A DNA stretch of 64,000 nt from Betaproteobacteria bacterium (GCA_021730905.1 JAKFYK010000017.1:61935-125934), one strand, 5' to 3'; positions 19,760 to 29,321 are shown, numbered from the stretch's first letter. Notes: generated by a model not told the origin, from the letters alone. A program made the numbers and translations.

Positions 19760-20989
19760 CTAGACAACCGATCCCAACTTGAAGATGGGAAGATACATGG
19801 CGATAACCATGCCGCCAATCAATGTGCCTAAAACCACCATGATCATGGGCTCCATCAGGCTTGACAATGCCTCCACGGCATCGTCGACTTCCGCCTCGAA
19901 AAAGTCCGCAACCTTTGACAGCATGGCGTCAAGCGAGCCGGATTCCTCGCCGATGGATGTCATCTGGATCACCATGCTTGGGAACACCGCGGTGTTTTGC
20001 ATCGCGGCCGTCAGACTGGATCCGGTAGCGACCTCACTCTGGATTTTCTTGGTGGCAGTGTAGTACTCGTGATTGCCTGAAGCGCCTGCCACTGATTCCA
20101 GCGCTTCGACCAGCGGTACGCCGGCGGCGAACATGGTCGATAGCGTGCGCGTCCATCGTGCTATCGAAGATTTCCGGATCAAATCGCCAAACACGGGAAT
20201 GCGCAGCGTGACACGGTCCATGATGATCTGCATTTTTTCCGAACGTTTCCACGTATAGAAAAAGAACCATCCGCCAAAACCGAGGCCGCCGAAAATCGCC
20301 CACCAGTATTGCACGAAATATTCCGAAATGGCCATCACGACCAGGGTCGGCGCCGGCAGGTCGGCACCGAAGCTGGAGAACACCTGCTTGAACGCCGGAA
20401 TCACGAAGATCATGATGATGGCCGTAATGACGAAAGCGACCACGATAATCGACAGCGGATAGAACAGGGCGGACTTGATCTTGCTCTTGATGGCGAGAAT
20501 TTTTTCCTTGTACGTCGCCAGCCGGTCAAGCAGGCTGTCCAGAATACCCGCTTGCTCGCCCGCGCCGACCAGGTTGCAGAACAGGGCATCGAAGTACAGC
20601 GGATGCTTCTCGAAAGACTGCTTCAGGCTTGACCCGGTCTCGACATCGTTCTTGATCTCCATGATCAGCCGGGCAACGGCTGGATTGGCGTGGCCTTTGC
20701 CGACAATGTCAAATGCCTGCAGCAGCGGTACCCCGGATTTCATCATGGTCGCCAACTGGCGCGTGAACAGCGTGACGTCCTTGTCGCTGACTCTCCCGCC
20801 GCGCCCCATGCGCTGCTTCTTGACGGAATCCACCCGGATGCCCTGACGGCGCAATGTGGCGTTGACCTGAGCCTCCCCGGTGGCACGCATTTCGCCGCGG
20901 ATGGTCTTGCCACCCTTGTCCTTGCCGATCCAGTTGAAGTTGAATTCCTGGACTACCGCGCCTTTTCTTACTGCCGCTGCAGTTGCCAT
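19760..20989 (-). CDS. pilC: Type IV pilus inner-membrane platform protein PilC
   Basis: PilC is the polytopic platform protein of the type IV pilus machine (GspF/PilC family), acting with the ATPases PilB and PilT. The 409-residue protein has two repeated T2SSF domains; the conserved FTRQLATMMKSGVPLLQAF opens the first and WTRTLSTMFAAGVPLVEAL the second. Transmembrane helices lie near 190-215, 240-262 and 385-405. The usual partner pilB is not upstream; instead a CorC-like gene ends 84 bases before pilC. Confidence 0.95.
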   Translation of the reverse strand: MATAAAVRKGAVVQEFNFNWIGKDKGGKTIRGEMRATGEAQVNATLRRQGIRVDSVKKQRMGRGGRVSDKDVTLFTRQLATMMKSGVPLLQAFDIVGKGHANPAVARLIMEIKNDVETGSSLKQSFEKHPLYFDALFCNLVGAGEQAGILDSLLDRLATYKEKILAIKSKIKSALFYPLSIIVVAFVITAIIMIFVIPAFKQVFSSFGADLPAPTLVVMAISEYFVQYWWAIFGGLGFGGWFFFYTWKRSEKMQIIMDRVTLRIPVFGDLIRKSSIARWTRTLSTMFAAGVPLVEALESVAGASGNHEYYTATKKIQSEVATGSSLTAAMQNTAVFPSMVIQMTSIGEESGSLDAMLSKVADFFEAEVDDAVEALSSLMEPMIMVVLGTLIGGMVIAMYLPIFKLGSVV

Positions 20990-21073
20990 TGAACCCCCTT
21001 ATTTGCTCAATCTAACCAATGAGTTAGCGTAACCTCTTAATAATGCCCCTGTTACGCCCATTTGTAAAGACTA

Positions 21074-22402
21074 TTACTGCGCATCTAGGCTATTTTCGGC
21101 CGGCTGTTGTGCCTTGTCCGGAGGCGTGGCTCTTACCACCTTTACCACCCTGTCCTGTGTTTGTACGATTTCCAGCGGATGACCTGCAATCCGGATGCTG
21201 GTGTTGGGCTCCGGGATATCCTGAAAATGTTCCAGCAGCAGGCCATTGACCGTCTTGGGGCCATCCAGCGGAAACTGGAATCCCAGCTTGCGATTCAGAT
21301 CGCGCAGCAGCGTGCTGCCTTCAATGAGGTAGCTGCCATCGTCCTGCTTCGAGTAGCCGCCCGTGCGCATCGGTGAATTGGTGGTGAACTCGCCTATAAT
21401 CTCTTCCAGAATGTCTTCCAGCGTTACCAGACCCTGCAACTCGCCGTACTCGTCCACGATCAGACCCAGCCGATCCCGGCCTTCCTGAAAATTCTGCAAC
21501 TGCGTGAACAGCGGCGTGCCCGACAGCACAAAAAAGGGTTCGCGCGCCAGTTTGCGCAATGATTCGTGGGTCAATTCATCGTGATGCATGAGGTTCAACG
21601 CATGCCTGATCCTGAGCGTGCCGGCGATTTCGCCCAGGTGCTCCACGTACGCCACCACGCGCCGGTGGTGCGATGTGACCAGTTGTTGGGTGATTTCCTC
21701 AATCGGCGCGGATAAATTGATGGCTTCGATCTGGTTGCGCGGCACCATGACGTCGTCTACCGTAATGGCTTCCAGTTCGAATAGATTGAGCAGTATCGTT
21801 CCATGTTTCTTGGGCAGTATGTTTGACGACTCGAGCACGATAGTGCGCAGTTCCTCGACCGACAATGCTTGCGGACCATCCTCCTGGGTACGTATGCCGA
21901 GCAGGCGCAGCAGCGGTTTGAGGATGGCATTGGTGGATTTCGCCAGCAGGTGGACGAAAGGCGCGGAAATAGTTGCCAGTACACGCATCGGCCACGCCAC
22001 CAGCCTCGCGATCGACTCCGCGTTGTGTTGGCCGAGACGCTTGGGCACCAATTCACCGACCACGATAGACGCGTAGGTGATGGAGACCACCACCACGGTG
22101 GTCGCGGCAATGCTGCTGACGTGAGATTCAAACCCGAACGATTGAAACCATGCCGACAACGGGGCGGCAAATACGGCTTCGCCAAAAATGCCGTTCAGCA
22201 GGCCGATGGACGTGATGCCAATCTGGATGGTCGATAAAAAACGCGTGGGGTCGGCGCTCAGTTTTATCGCGGCTGCGGCCAGCGTGTCCCCACTGTTGGA
22301 AAGGGTTTCCAGCCGCGATCGGCGCGCGGTGAGCAGCGCAACCTCCGACATGGCGAGCAGGCCGTTCAGCATAATCAGTGAAAAGACAATCAGCATATCC
22401 AT
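21074..22402 (-). CDS. HlyC/CorC (CNNM-CBS) family membrane protein
   Basis: The 442-residue protein has an N-terminal CNNM transmembrane domain (about residues 1-175, three to four helices, with SEVALLTARRSRLE), a CBS pair (about 200-325, including MVPRNQIEAI and the VDEYGELQGLVTLEDILEE stretch at about 315-335) and a C-terminal CorC/HlyC domain. Relatives are proposed magnesium/cobalt transporters or efflux regulators; the haemolysin name is historical. The gene is transcribed toward pilC with 84 bases between. Its start faces the oxidoreductase gene on the plus strand. Confidence 0.85.
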   Translation of the reverse strand: MDMLIVFSLIMLNGLLAMSEVALLTARRSRLETLSNSGDTLAAAAIKLSADPTRFLSTIQIGITSIGLLNGIFGEAVFAAPLSAWFQSFGFESHVSSIAATTVVVVSITYASIVVGELVPKRLGQHNAESIARLVAWPMRVLATISAPFVHLLAKSTNAILKPLLRLLGIRTQEDGPQALSVEELRTIVLESSNILPKKHGTILLNLFELEAITVDDVMVPRNQIEAINLSAPIEEITQQLVTSHHRRVVAYVEHLGEIAGTLRIRHALNLMHHDELTHESLRKLAREPFFVLSGTPLFTQLQNFQEGRDRLGLIVDEYGELQGLVTLEDILEEIIGEFTTNSPMRTGGYSKQDDGSYLIEGSTLLRDLNRKLGFQFPLDGPKTVNGLLLEHFQDIPEPNTSIRIAGHPLEIVQTQDRVVKVVRATPPDKAQQPAENSLDAQ

Positions 22403-22500
22403 GGGTTCACCGCTTCGGTTATGGCACGCAATGCCATGCAGCCATTGTATTCGGCGCGATCATCGGTAACAATCCGCGAAATGAAAACCGGGAGAGCAAG

Positions 22501-23481
22501 ATGCTGAACGTGGCGATTTACGGCATGGGGAACTGGGGCTCGCGCCTGATCGAGTCGGTGCAGGGCAAAAGCGACAAAATCAAATTCGTTTGTGGCATCA
22601 CGCGCGATCCAGCGGCGCATCGTGCGAGCGCAGACAAATACGGCATCGCGCTCAGCAGCAGTTATGCTGACGTGTTGCGTGATCCTAAAGTGGATGCGGT
22701 GTTGATAGCCACGCCGCACTCCATGCATTGTCAGCATATCGTCGAAGCCGCGCGCGCCGGCAAACACGTGTTTGCCGAAAAACCGATTACCCTGACTGCC
22801 GCTACCGCGCAGCAGGCGGTGGATGCCATCAAAGTCGCGGGCGTGACGCTGGGGCTGGGCTTCAACCGCCGCTATGCGCCGGCGTTTGTCGAAATGAAGC
22901 GCCGCATCCTCGCGGGCGAGATCGGCGACCTGCTGCACATCGAAGGCCAGCATTCGGGGCCGTCGGGCTACAAGTTGAAACCCGGCTACTGGCGCTCGAC
23001 GCGCGCGGAATCTCCCGCCGGCGGTATGTCGCCGCGCGGTATACACACACTCGATTCCATGATCAACATCGGCGGGCTGGTGAGCGAAGTCTATGCGCAC
23101 AGCGACCGGCGCAGGCACCCCGAAGGCATTGACATGGACGACACCACGTCGATGCTGCTCAAGTTTAAAAACGGCATCACCGGCTATTTCGCGACGATCT
23201 TTGTCACTGGCGAGCTGTGGCGCGTGCATGCGTTCGGCACCGACGGCTGGATCGAAATGCGCGGTGATAACGAGCTCATTACGCGCGGTCTCGACGGTAA
23301 TCCGCAGCACATCATGTTGCCGGCGGTGGACAAGGAACGTGCCGAGCTCGAAGCGTTTGCCGATGCCGTGGCGGCAAAGCAGGCTTACATGGTGCCGCCG
23401 GAGCAGGCGGTCAACGGCATCGCCGTAATCGAGGCGATCGTTGCTTCGGAGGAGAGCGGGAGTCCCGTAAAAATCAAATAG
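22501..23481 (+). CDS. Gfo/Idh/MocA family oxidoreductase
   Basis: The ATG at 22501 is preceded by GGGAG and gives 326 residues starting MLNVAIYGMGNWGSRLIESV, a Rossmann NAD(P) fold. The family motif EKP is in FAEKPIT near residue 94, and the C-terminal alpha/beta substrate domain contains SPRGIHTLDSMINIGG. Members oxidise or reduce sugars, inositols and related carbonyls; the substrate cannot be told. It is convergent with the PLP enzyme gene (6 bases between stops). Confidence 0.85.
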   Translation: MLNVAIYGMGNWGSRLIESVQGKSDKIKFVCGITRDPAAHRASADKYGIALSSSYADVLRDPKVDAVLIATPHSMHCQHIVEAARAGKHVFAEKPITLTAATAQQAVDAIKVAGVTLGLGFNRRYAPAFVEMKRRILAGEIGDLLHIEGQHSGPSGYKLKPGYWRSTRAESPAGGMSPRGIHTLDSMINIGGLVSEVYAHSDRRRHPEGIDMDDTTSMLLKFKNGITGYFATIFVTGELWRVHAFGTDGWIEMRGDNELITRGLDGNPQHIMLPAVDKERAELEAFADAVAAKQAYMVPPEQAVNGIAVIEAIVASEESGSPVKIK

Positions 23482-23487
23482 CAGTGA

Positions 23488-24654
23488 TCAAGCGGCGTTT
23501 GTCATTCTGACGAACGCCTGTTCGACATCCGCAATCAGGTCATCCGGGTCTTCCAGCCCGATGTGAAAACGTATCATGGGATTATCGGTGTTCCATTTTG
23601 TCGCGGTGCGCAATGGCGCGATGTTGGGTGCCGTGACCAGTGATTCGTAGCCGCCCCAACTGGAGCCGATGCCAAAAAGTTTTAGCGCATTGACGAAAGC
23701 TGCGATCTGTTTTCTGCTCACGGGATGCAGCGCGAATGCGAACAACGATGCCGCACCTTCGAAGTCGCGTTTCCAGATGGCGTGACCGGGGTCGCTTTCC
23801 AGGGCGGGGTACAACACGCGTTTCACTTCCGGCCGTTGTTGCAACCAGCGGGCGACCTTGATTGCATTCGCCATCTGCTGCTTCATGCGCACGCCTATCG
23901 TGCGAAAACCGCGCAGCGCCAGATAGCAATCGTCGGCGCTGGAGCAGTAGCCGTACTCGGCCACGGTTTTGCGCACTGGCAGCCAGTAGCGTTCGTTGGT
24001 GACGATCATGCCGAGCATCACGTCCGAATGGCCGACGATGTATTTGGTGCCGGCGTGAATTGATACATCGACGCCGTGCTCGAACGAGCGGAAAAAATAC
24101 GGTGTGCCCCACGTGGTGTCGGCGAGCACCGGGATATTGCGTGCATGTGCTTCTCGCGCGATGGCGGGGATGTCCTGCATCTCGAAACTCAAGGAACCAG
24201 GCGCCTCACAGAATATAGCCTTAGTATTTGTTTTTATTAAGTTTTTTATGTCGGCGCCGATCAACGGATCATAGTATTCCACTTGCACGCCGAAGCCCGC
24301 CAGTTGCCTGTCGCAGAAGGTGCGTGTCGGCCCGTAGGCGGAATCGGTTACCAGCAAGTGATCGCCCGTCTTGACGAAGGCGCACAGCGCTGCAGCGATG
24401 GCCGCGAGTCCGGAACACAATGCCACAGCGTTATAGCCCCCTTCCATTTTCGCCACCGCTTCTTCGAGCGCCCACGTGGTGGGCGTGCCATGGATGCCGT
24501 AGCGCGGCGTCTTGTAATCGTCGGCGGGGCGCGAGCCGTAGGTTTCAAGATCGGGGAAAACAATGGTGGATGCGCGAAAAACCGGCATGTTGATCGTGCC
24601 GTGATGTTGCGACGGGTTGCGTCCGAGGTGGCCCAGCAGGGTGTCTTTTTTCAT
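23488..24654 (-). CDS. Cystathionine beta-lyase-like PLP enzyme
   Basis: The 388-residue protein is a Cys/Met-metabolism PLP enzyme. The PLP lysine is K204 in HAGTKYIVGHSD, the Asp that contacts the pyridine nitrogen is D179 (LADTTW), and the phosphate site is SGLAA (81-85). RYGIHGTPT is the conserved arm from the neighbouring subunit. Overall it resembles MetC more than gamma-synthases. Around residues 136-147 (DIKNLIKTNTKA) the codons become very AT-rich and coincide with a copy of the AT-rich motif. Confidence 0.85.
   Translation of the reverse strand: MKKDTLLGHLGRNPSQHHGTINMPVFRASTIVFPDLETYGSRPADDYKTPRYGIHGTPTTWALEEAVAKMEGGYNAVALCSGLAAIAAALCAFVKTGDHLLVTDSAYGPTRTFCDRQLAGFGVQVEYYDPLIGADIKNLIKTNTKAIFCEAPGSLSFEMQDIPAIAREAHARNIPVLADTTWGTPYFFRSFEHGVDVSIHAGTKYIVGHSDVMLGMIVTNERYWLPVRKTVAEYGYCSSADDCYLALRGFRTIGVRMKQQMANAIKVARWLQQRPEVKRVLYPALESDPGHAIWKRDFEGAASLFAFALHPVSRKQIAAFVNALKLFGIGSSWGGYESLVTAPNIAPLRTATKWNTDNPMIRFHIGLEDPDDLIADVEQAFVRMTNAA
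24220..24240 (+). repeat. AT-rich 21-bp motif, copy 4 (inside PLP enzyme gene)
   Basis: It matches the consensus at 19 of 21 positions in plus orientation. It is inside a minus-strand coding region, where the complement encodes the LIKTNTK region. Confidence 0.5.
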
Positions 24655-24744
24655 GATGTCGAGGGTGTGGGAGCGGACGGCAGTTTGCGCTATGCTACCG
24701 CTCTATCCGCAAAACCCCAAGTTCATTTCGCGTCGTTCTAAATC

Positions 24745-25560
24745 ATGGAGATTCCGTTGAGTACCGTGCACCGCGTGTTGCGATTTATCCTGATGTTGTT
24801 TTTTGCCGCACTGATGGGCGGCGCGTTGGCTGCTGAGGGTGATAAACCCTTCGAGCCCGTGGTGGGGCAGGCAGGCAGGGATGTGGTGTGGGTGCCGACG
24901 CCGGCAGTGCTGGTCGAGAAGATGCTCGATGTTGCGCGCGTGACGCCGCAGGATGTTGTGATGGATCTCGGTTCGGGCGATGGCCGCAACATCATCGCAG
25001 CCGCCAAACGCGGCGCGCGCGCGGTGGGCGTCGAATTCAATCCCGACATGGTGGAACTCTCGAGGCGCATCGCGGAAAAGGAGGGCGTGGCCGACAAAGC
25101 CCAGTTCGTGCAGGGCGACATGTACGAGGCCGATATTTCGCAGGCGACGGTGATGGCGCTGTTCCTGCTGCCCGAGAATCTGAACAAGCTTGCGCCCAAG
25201 TTTCTCGCGCTGAAGCCGGGTTCGCGCATCGTTGCCAACCAGTTCGCCGTCAGCGGCTGGGATCCCGATGAATCCGGCAGAGCCGAAGGCGACTGCGGCA
25301 GCTGGTGCTCGTGGCTGCTGTACATCGTACCCGCGCAGGTGTCCGGCCGCTGGCGTTTGCAAAAAGGCGAACTTGAACTTGAACAGAAGTTTCAGATGTT
25401 CAGCGGCACGTTCAACCTGAACGGCGTCAGTACTGCGGTGGAAAATGGCCGCCTGCTGGGTGAAGAAATCAGCTTTACCATCGGCGGCACGGCCTACGCC
25501 GGGCGCGTCAGTGCGGACGCCATGGTTGGCAGCGGATGGAACGCGACTCGCTTGCGTTAA
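24745..25560 (+). CDS. Secreted class I methyltransferase-fold protein (paralogue 1)
   Basis: The protein has a signal peptide (hydrophobic core about 12-28, cleavage near ALAAEG), then a class I SAM-methyltransferase fold: PTPAVLVEKMLDVA, motif I DLGSGDG at 74-80 and the acidic end of beta-2 in GVEFNPD. A C-terminal beta-rich part (about 190-271) has no name I recognise. Two cysteines in CGSWC (184, 188) could form a disulfide. The ATG at 24745 lacks a ribosome site, whereas a TTG at 24757 has GGAG at good spacing and may be the true start. A paralogue lies at 33046-33861. The Bug gene starts 13 bases downstream. Methyl transfer outside the cytoplasm would be unusual, so the activity is uncertain. 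Confidence 0.75.
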   Translation: MEIPLSTVHRVLRFILMLFFAALMGGALAAEGDKPFEPVVGQAGRDVVWVPTPAVLVEKMLDVARVTPQDVVMDLGSGDGRNIIAAAKRGARAVGVEFNPDMVELSRRIAEKEGVADKAQFVQGDMYEADISQATVMALFLLPENLNKLAPKFLALKPGSRIVANQFAVSGWDPDESGRAEGDCGSWCSWLLYIVPAQVSGRWRLQKGELELEQKFQMFSGTFNLNGVSTAVENGRLLGEEISFTIGGTAYAGRVSADAMVGSGWNATRLR

Positions 25561-25573
25561 TTCGTGTGAACCG

Positions 25574-26545
25574 ATGATGAAATGGCAGAGGTATTTTTCC
25601 GCGGTACTGGCTTTAACCGGCTGGCACGTGAAGTGCACGGCCCAAGCGATTTTTCCGGCCAAACCGATACGTATTATCTCGCCGTTTGCCGCGGGTGGCG
25701 GCAACGACGCCTTCCTGCGTACGCTCGCGCCAAAGCTTACCGAGAATTTGAAGCAGCCGATCGTTATTGACACCCGCGCTGGCGCAAACGGCATCGTCGG
25801 TACCGAACTGGCGGCGCGTGCTGCACCGGACGGTTACACCCTCGTCCTGATTCCGAGCAGCCACACGGTCAATGCGAGTCTCTACAAAAAATTGCCGTAC
25901 CATGTCATCAACGATTTCACGCCGATTTCACTCGCAGGATCGAGTCCGCTGGTATTCGCGGTGCATCCTTCGTTGCCGGCAAAGAACGTCAAGGAACTGA
26001 TTGCGTTGGCCAAAGCGCGTCCCGGCCAGTTAACGTATGGCTCGGCCGGCGTGGGGTCATCGGGGCACCTCGCCGGCGCGCTGTTTGACAGTCTGACGGG
26101 AACTATGACGATACACGTACCGTACAAGGGCATGGCCATCGCCGTCACGGATCTTATCGGCGGGCAGGTGTCCATGACCTTCGGCACCAGCCTGTCCGTG
26201 ATACCGCAGGTGCGCAGCGGAAGACTGCGCGCACTGGCGACGACAGGCGCCGAACGCTCGCCTGCATTGCCTGATATTCCGACCGTGGCAGAAGCGGGTG
26301 TGCGCGGCTATGAGGCGAGCTTGTGGTACGGTTTTGTCGGGCCGGCGAAAATTCCGCCGGAGATAGTACGCCGGCTCAACACGGAGATCGTCGCAGTGCT
26401 GGCACTGGCGGAAATTCGCGAACGATTGCTGAGTCAGGGCGTTGAGGCGCGTTCAACCAGTGCCGAGGATTTCGCGCGCTTGATGGTGTCCGATGTCGAG
26501 CGTTGGGCCGCGGTGGTGAAGCGCGCCGGCGTGCGCGCCGAGTAA
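25574..26545 (+). CDS. Bug-family periplasmic solute receptor (1)
   Basis: Bug (TctC-like) proteins are periplasmic receptors that bind carboxylates or amides and deliver them to TctA/TctB transporters or to sensors. This one has 323 residues with a signal peptide ending near CTAQA. Family landmarks are PFAAGGGNDAF (ligand loop 1), APDGYTL, LTYGSAGVGSSGH (ligand loop 2) and HVPYKGM. The ATG at 25574 was chosen because it begins the signal peptide. It lies 13 bases after the secreted methyltransferase-like gene, so the two are probably one transcript. Its stop is three bases from the prfC end (convergent). Confidence 0.9.
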   Translation: MMKWQRYFSAVLALTGWHVKCTAQAIFPAKPIRIISPFAAGGGNDAFLRTLAPKLTENLKQPIVIDTRAGANGIVGTELAARAAPDGYTLVLIPSSHTVNASLYKKLPYHVINDFTPISLAGSSPLVFAVHPSLPAKNVKELIALAKARPGQLTYGSAGVGSSGHLAGALFDSLTGTMTIHVPYKGMAIAVTDLIGGQVSMTFGTSLSVIPQVRSGRLRALATTGAERSPALPDIPTVAEAGVRGYEASLWYGFVGPAKIPPEIVRRLNTEIVAVLALAEIRERLLSQGVEARSTSAEDFARLMVSDVERWAAVVKRAGVRAE

Positions 26546-26548
26546 AGT

Positions 26549-28162
26549 TCAGCTACCGGTGTTGGAGTGAAACACCAGGCCTGCATGCTCGCGTAGAGCG
26601 TGAAAGCGGATGTTGGGCCAGTGCTCGTGCGCCACTTTGATCTCGGCATCGTGCGCGGCGAGAAAGGTCGGCGCATCCACTGCGTCATGCGCAATGCGGT
26701 GAGCGTTGGCGTCGATAAAGCGCTTCATTTCTTTCGGGTCATCCGCGGTCACCCAGCGCGCGCTGTTGTAGCGCGCGGGCGCCAACCGCGCTTCGCAGCC
26801 GTACTCGTGCTTCAGGCGATGCGCCACCACTTCAAATTGCAATTGCCCCACGGCGCCCAGCAGCAGCATGCCGCCCGCTACCGGTTTGAATACCTGAATC
26901 GCGCCTTCCTCGCCGAGTTGTGCCAGGCCGGTGCGCAACTGTTTGCTGCGCAGCGGGTCGGCTATTTCTACCGTCTGAAACAGCTCGGGCGCGAAAAACG
27001 GCAGGCCGGTGAACTGTAAATCCTCGCCTTCGGTGAGGGTATCGCCGAGTTGCAGAACGCCGTGATTGGGAATGCCGATGATGTCGCCGGCGTAGGCGTC
27101 TTCGACCTGCTCGCGGCGCTGTGACAAAAAGGACACCACGCTGCTGGGACGGAAGAATTTTCCGGTGCGGCAGTTTTTCAGGCGCATATTGCGCTCGAAA
27201 CGGCCGGAGCAGATGCGGATGAACGCCACGCGGTCGCGGTGACCGGGATCCATGTTGGCCTGGATTTTGAATACCACGCCGGTGAATTTCATTTCCATCG
27301 GCTCTACCACGCGCTGAATTGCGCGCCGCGCGTGCGGCGGCGGCGCGAATGCCACCAGCGCATCCAGTACTTCCCTTACGCCGAAATTGTTGATGGCCGA
27401 GCCGAAAAACAATGGCGTCTGTTTGCCGTCGAGAAACGCATCGCGGTCAAAAGTCGGCGACACGCCCTGCACCAGCGCCATTTCCTGGCGCGCGTGCGCG
27501 AAGATGTCGCCAAAGCGCACGCCTGCCTGCGGGTTGTCGATGCCCTGTATGGTTTCGCCGTCATTCTCGCCGACGCGGTCTTCACCCGCCTGAAACACGC
27601 GCATGCTGTCGTGCCGCAGATCGAACACGCCTTTGAATTGCTTGCCCATGCCCACCGGCCAGGTGCAGGGCACCACCGGCATGCCCAGCGTGCGCTCGAT
27701 TTCATCGACGAGATCCATCGGCTCGCGTACCTCGCGATCCATCTTGTTGACGAAGGTGATCACCGGCGTGTTTTGCTGGCGGCACACCTGAAGCAGACGC
27801 AGCGTCTGCGGCTCAATGCCGTTGGCGGCGTCGATTACCATCAGCGCCGCATCCACGGCGGTGAGCACACGGTAAGTGTCTTCGGAAAAATCGCGATGGC
27901 CGGGCGTATCGAGCAGGTTGATCACGCAATCGCCGTACTCCATCTGCATCACCGAGCTCGCCACCGAAATGCCACGCTGCTTTTCGATTTCCATCCAGTC
28001 GGATGTGGCGTAACGCGAGGCCTTGCGCGATTTGACACTGCCGGCGATATGAATCGCGCCGGCGTAGAGCAGCAGCTTTTCCGTGAGCGTGGTCTTGCCC
28101 GCATCCGGATGCGAAATGATGGCGAAGGTGCGGCGGCGGGAGACTTCCTTGTCGATGCTCAT
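26549..28162 (-). CDS. prfC: Peptide chain release factor 3
   Basis: RF3 is the GTPase that recycles RF1/RF2 from the ribosome. The ATG at 28162 gives 537 residues starting MSIDKEVSRRRTFAIISHPD, the family N-terminus; the open frame extends 21 codons further without similarity. G1 is HPDAGKTT, G3 is DTPGHRDFSED, G4 is NKMDRE. The C-terminal domain includes QFEVVAHRLKHEYG. It is a housekeeping gene set between catabolic genes. Confidence 0.96.
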   Translation of the reverse strand: MSIDKEVSRRRTFAIISHPDAGKTTLTEKLLLYAGAIHIAGSVKSRKASRYATSDWMEIEKQRGISVASSVMQMEYGDCVINLLDTPGHRDFSEDTYRVLTAVDAALMVIDAANGIEPQTLRLLQVCRQQNTPVITFVNKMDREVREPMDLVDEIERTLGMPVVPCTWPVGMGKQFKGVFDLRHDSMRVFQAGEDRVGENDGETIQGIDNPQAGVRFGDIFAHARQEMALVQGVSPTFDRDAFLDGKQTPLFFGSAINNFGVREVLDALVAFAPPPHARRAIQRVVEPMEMKFTGVVFKIQANMDPGHRDRVAFIRICSGRFERNMRLKNCRTGKFFRPSSVVSFLSQRREQVEDAYAGDIIGIPNHGVLQLGDTLTEGEDLQFTGLPFFAPELFQTVEIADPLRSKQLRTGLAQLGEEGAIQVFKPVAGGMLLLGAVGQLQFEVVAHRLKHEYGCEARLAPARYNSARWVTADDPKEMKRFIDANAHRIAHDAVDAPTFLAAHDAEIKVAHEHWPNIRFHALREHAGLVFHSNTGS

Positions 28163-28297
28163 ACTGGTACCGGTGTGTGTCCGGCAACAAGAGCCGGAAC
28201 GCGAGAGGCGCGCATGATACGGCATTTATCATTCAAAAACAATAAGATACGGTTCGTGGCCTCAAGTTTTTGATGGCTCCGTGCGGCGTGGCGCCTA

Positions 28298-28303
28298 TAT
28301 AAT
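28298..28303 (+). promoter_or_regulatory. Probable -10 box for the Bug 2 gene
   Basis: A perfect TATAAT lies 28 bases before the ATG of the Bug gene at 28332, giving a leader of about 20 bases with GGAGG. No good -35 is present at 17-18 bases, so the assignment rests on the -10. Confidence 0.4.
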
Positions 28304-28331
28304 CAAGAAAACAGACTGGAGGAGTCATTCG

Positions 28332-29309
28332 ATGACCACGCTTAGACAAATTTCAATAGGCGCTTTGCTTGCGCTGATGGCGGCGGTTTCGGGGGCGCAA
28401 GCCGCGCAATCCGCCTGGCCCGATAAACCCATACGCCTCGTACTCGGCAGCGCAGCAGGCTCCGGCCCGGACATCATCGCGCGCATGATGGCCGATCGCT
28501 TGTATGGCGTATGGGGTCAGCGCATCGTCGTTGATCCGCGTCCCGGCGTCGCCGGTATTTTGAGCGCGGATATTGTCACGCGCTCGGCGGCGGACGGTTA
28601 CACCTGGATGATGCTGACTTCGCAATTGCTGGTGGCCACCAACGTTTACACCAATCACAAGGTTAATCTCGCGCGCGATTTTGCTTCGATCAGTCTGATC
28701 GGAACGGTGCCGTTTGTGCTGGTGATTAATCCGCAAGTGCCAGCCAAATCAATCAGCGAGTTAATTGATCTCGCCAAAAAATCAAATCCGAACCTGCGCT
28801 TCGGTTCGGCGGGCACCGGCGCATCCGAGCATCTGTGCGGCATCATGTTCACGCGAATGACAAATACCAGCATGCTGCACGTGCCGTACAAAGGCATTGG
28901 TCAGGCGGTCGCGGACACCGTGGCGCGCGAAGTGCATCTCACTTATGGCGTGCTGCCTGCGGTGCTACCGATGGTGCAAGCCGGGCGTGTCAGGGCGTTG
29001 GGTGTTACCACGCCCAAACGCGCTGTGCTGCTGCCGGATGTGCCGGCGATTGCCGAGACCGTGCCCGGCTATGGCATGTTCGGCTGGTACAGCCTGGTTG
29101 CGCCCACCGGTACAGCGCAGGACATACTGACCAAGGTAAGCGCTGAAGCGGTGAAGGCAGCAAAGGAACCCGCGTTCGGCGAACAACTTAAGGGACTGGG
29201 CATCGAGATCGTCGGCAGCACGCGCGCCGAGCTCGATGCGTTCCGCGCCGACCAGACCAAGCGCATCAGCGAATTGGTCAAAGCTGCCGGCGTGAGTGTG
29301 CAGCAGTAA
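28332..29309 (+). CDS. Bug-family periplasmic solute receptor (2)
   Basis: The ATG at 28332 follows GGAGGAG and begins a signal peptide (MTTLRQISIGALLALMAA, cleavage near AQAAQS); the mature start is WPDKPIRLVLG. Total length is 325 residues. The first ligand loop reads GSAAGSGPDI instead of the usual PPGG-D form, a variant shared with the receptor at 62771. Other landmarks (AADGYTW, LRFGSAGTGASEH, HVPYKGI) are regular. It is transcribed divergently from prfC and stands alone, converging on the Bug 3 gene. Confidence 0.9.
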   Translation: MTTLRQISIGALLALMAAVSGAQAAQSAWPDKPIRLVLGSAAGSGPDIIARMMADRLYGVWGQRIVVDPRPGVAGILSADIVTRSAADGYTWMMLTSQLLVATNVYTNHKVNLARDFASISLIGTVPFVLVINPQVPAKSISELIDLAKKSNPNLRFGSAGTGASEHLCGIMFTRMTNTSMLHVPYKGIGQAVADTVAREVHLTYGVLPAVLPMVQAGRVRALGVTTPKRAVLLPDVPAIAETVPGYGMFGWYSLVAPTGTAQDILTKVSAEAVKAAKEPAFGEQLKGLGIEIVGSTRAELDAFRADQTKRISELVKAAGVSVQQ

Positions 29310-29321
29310 CTCTCGACGAGA

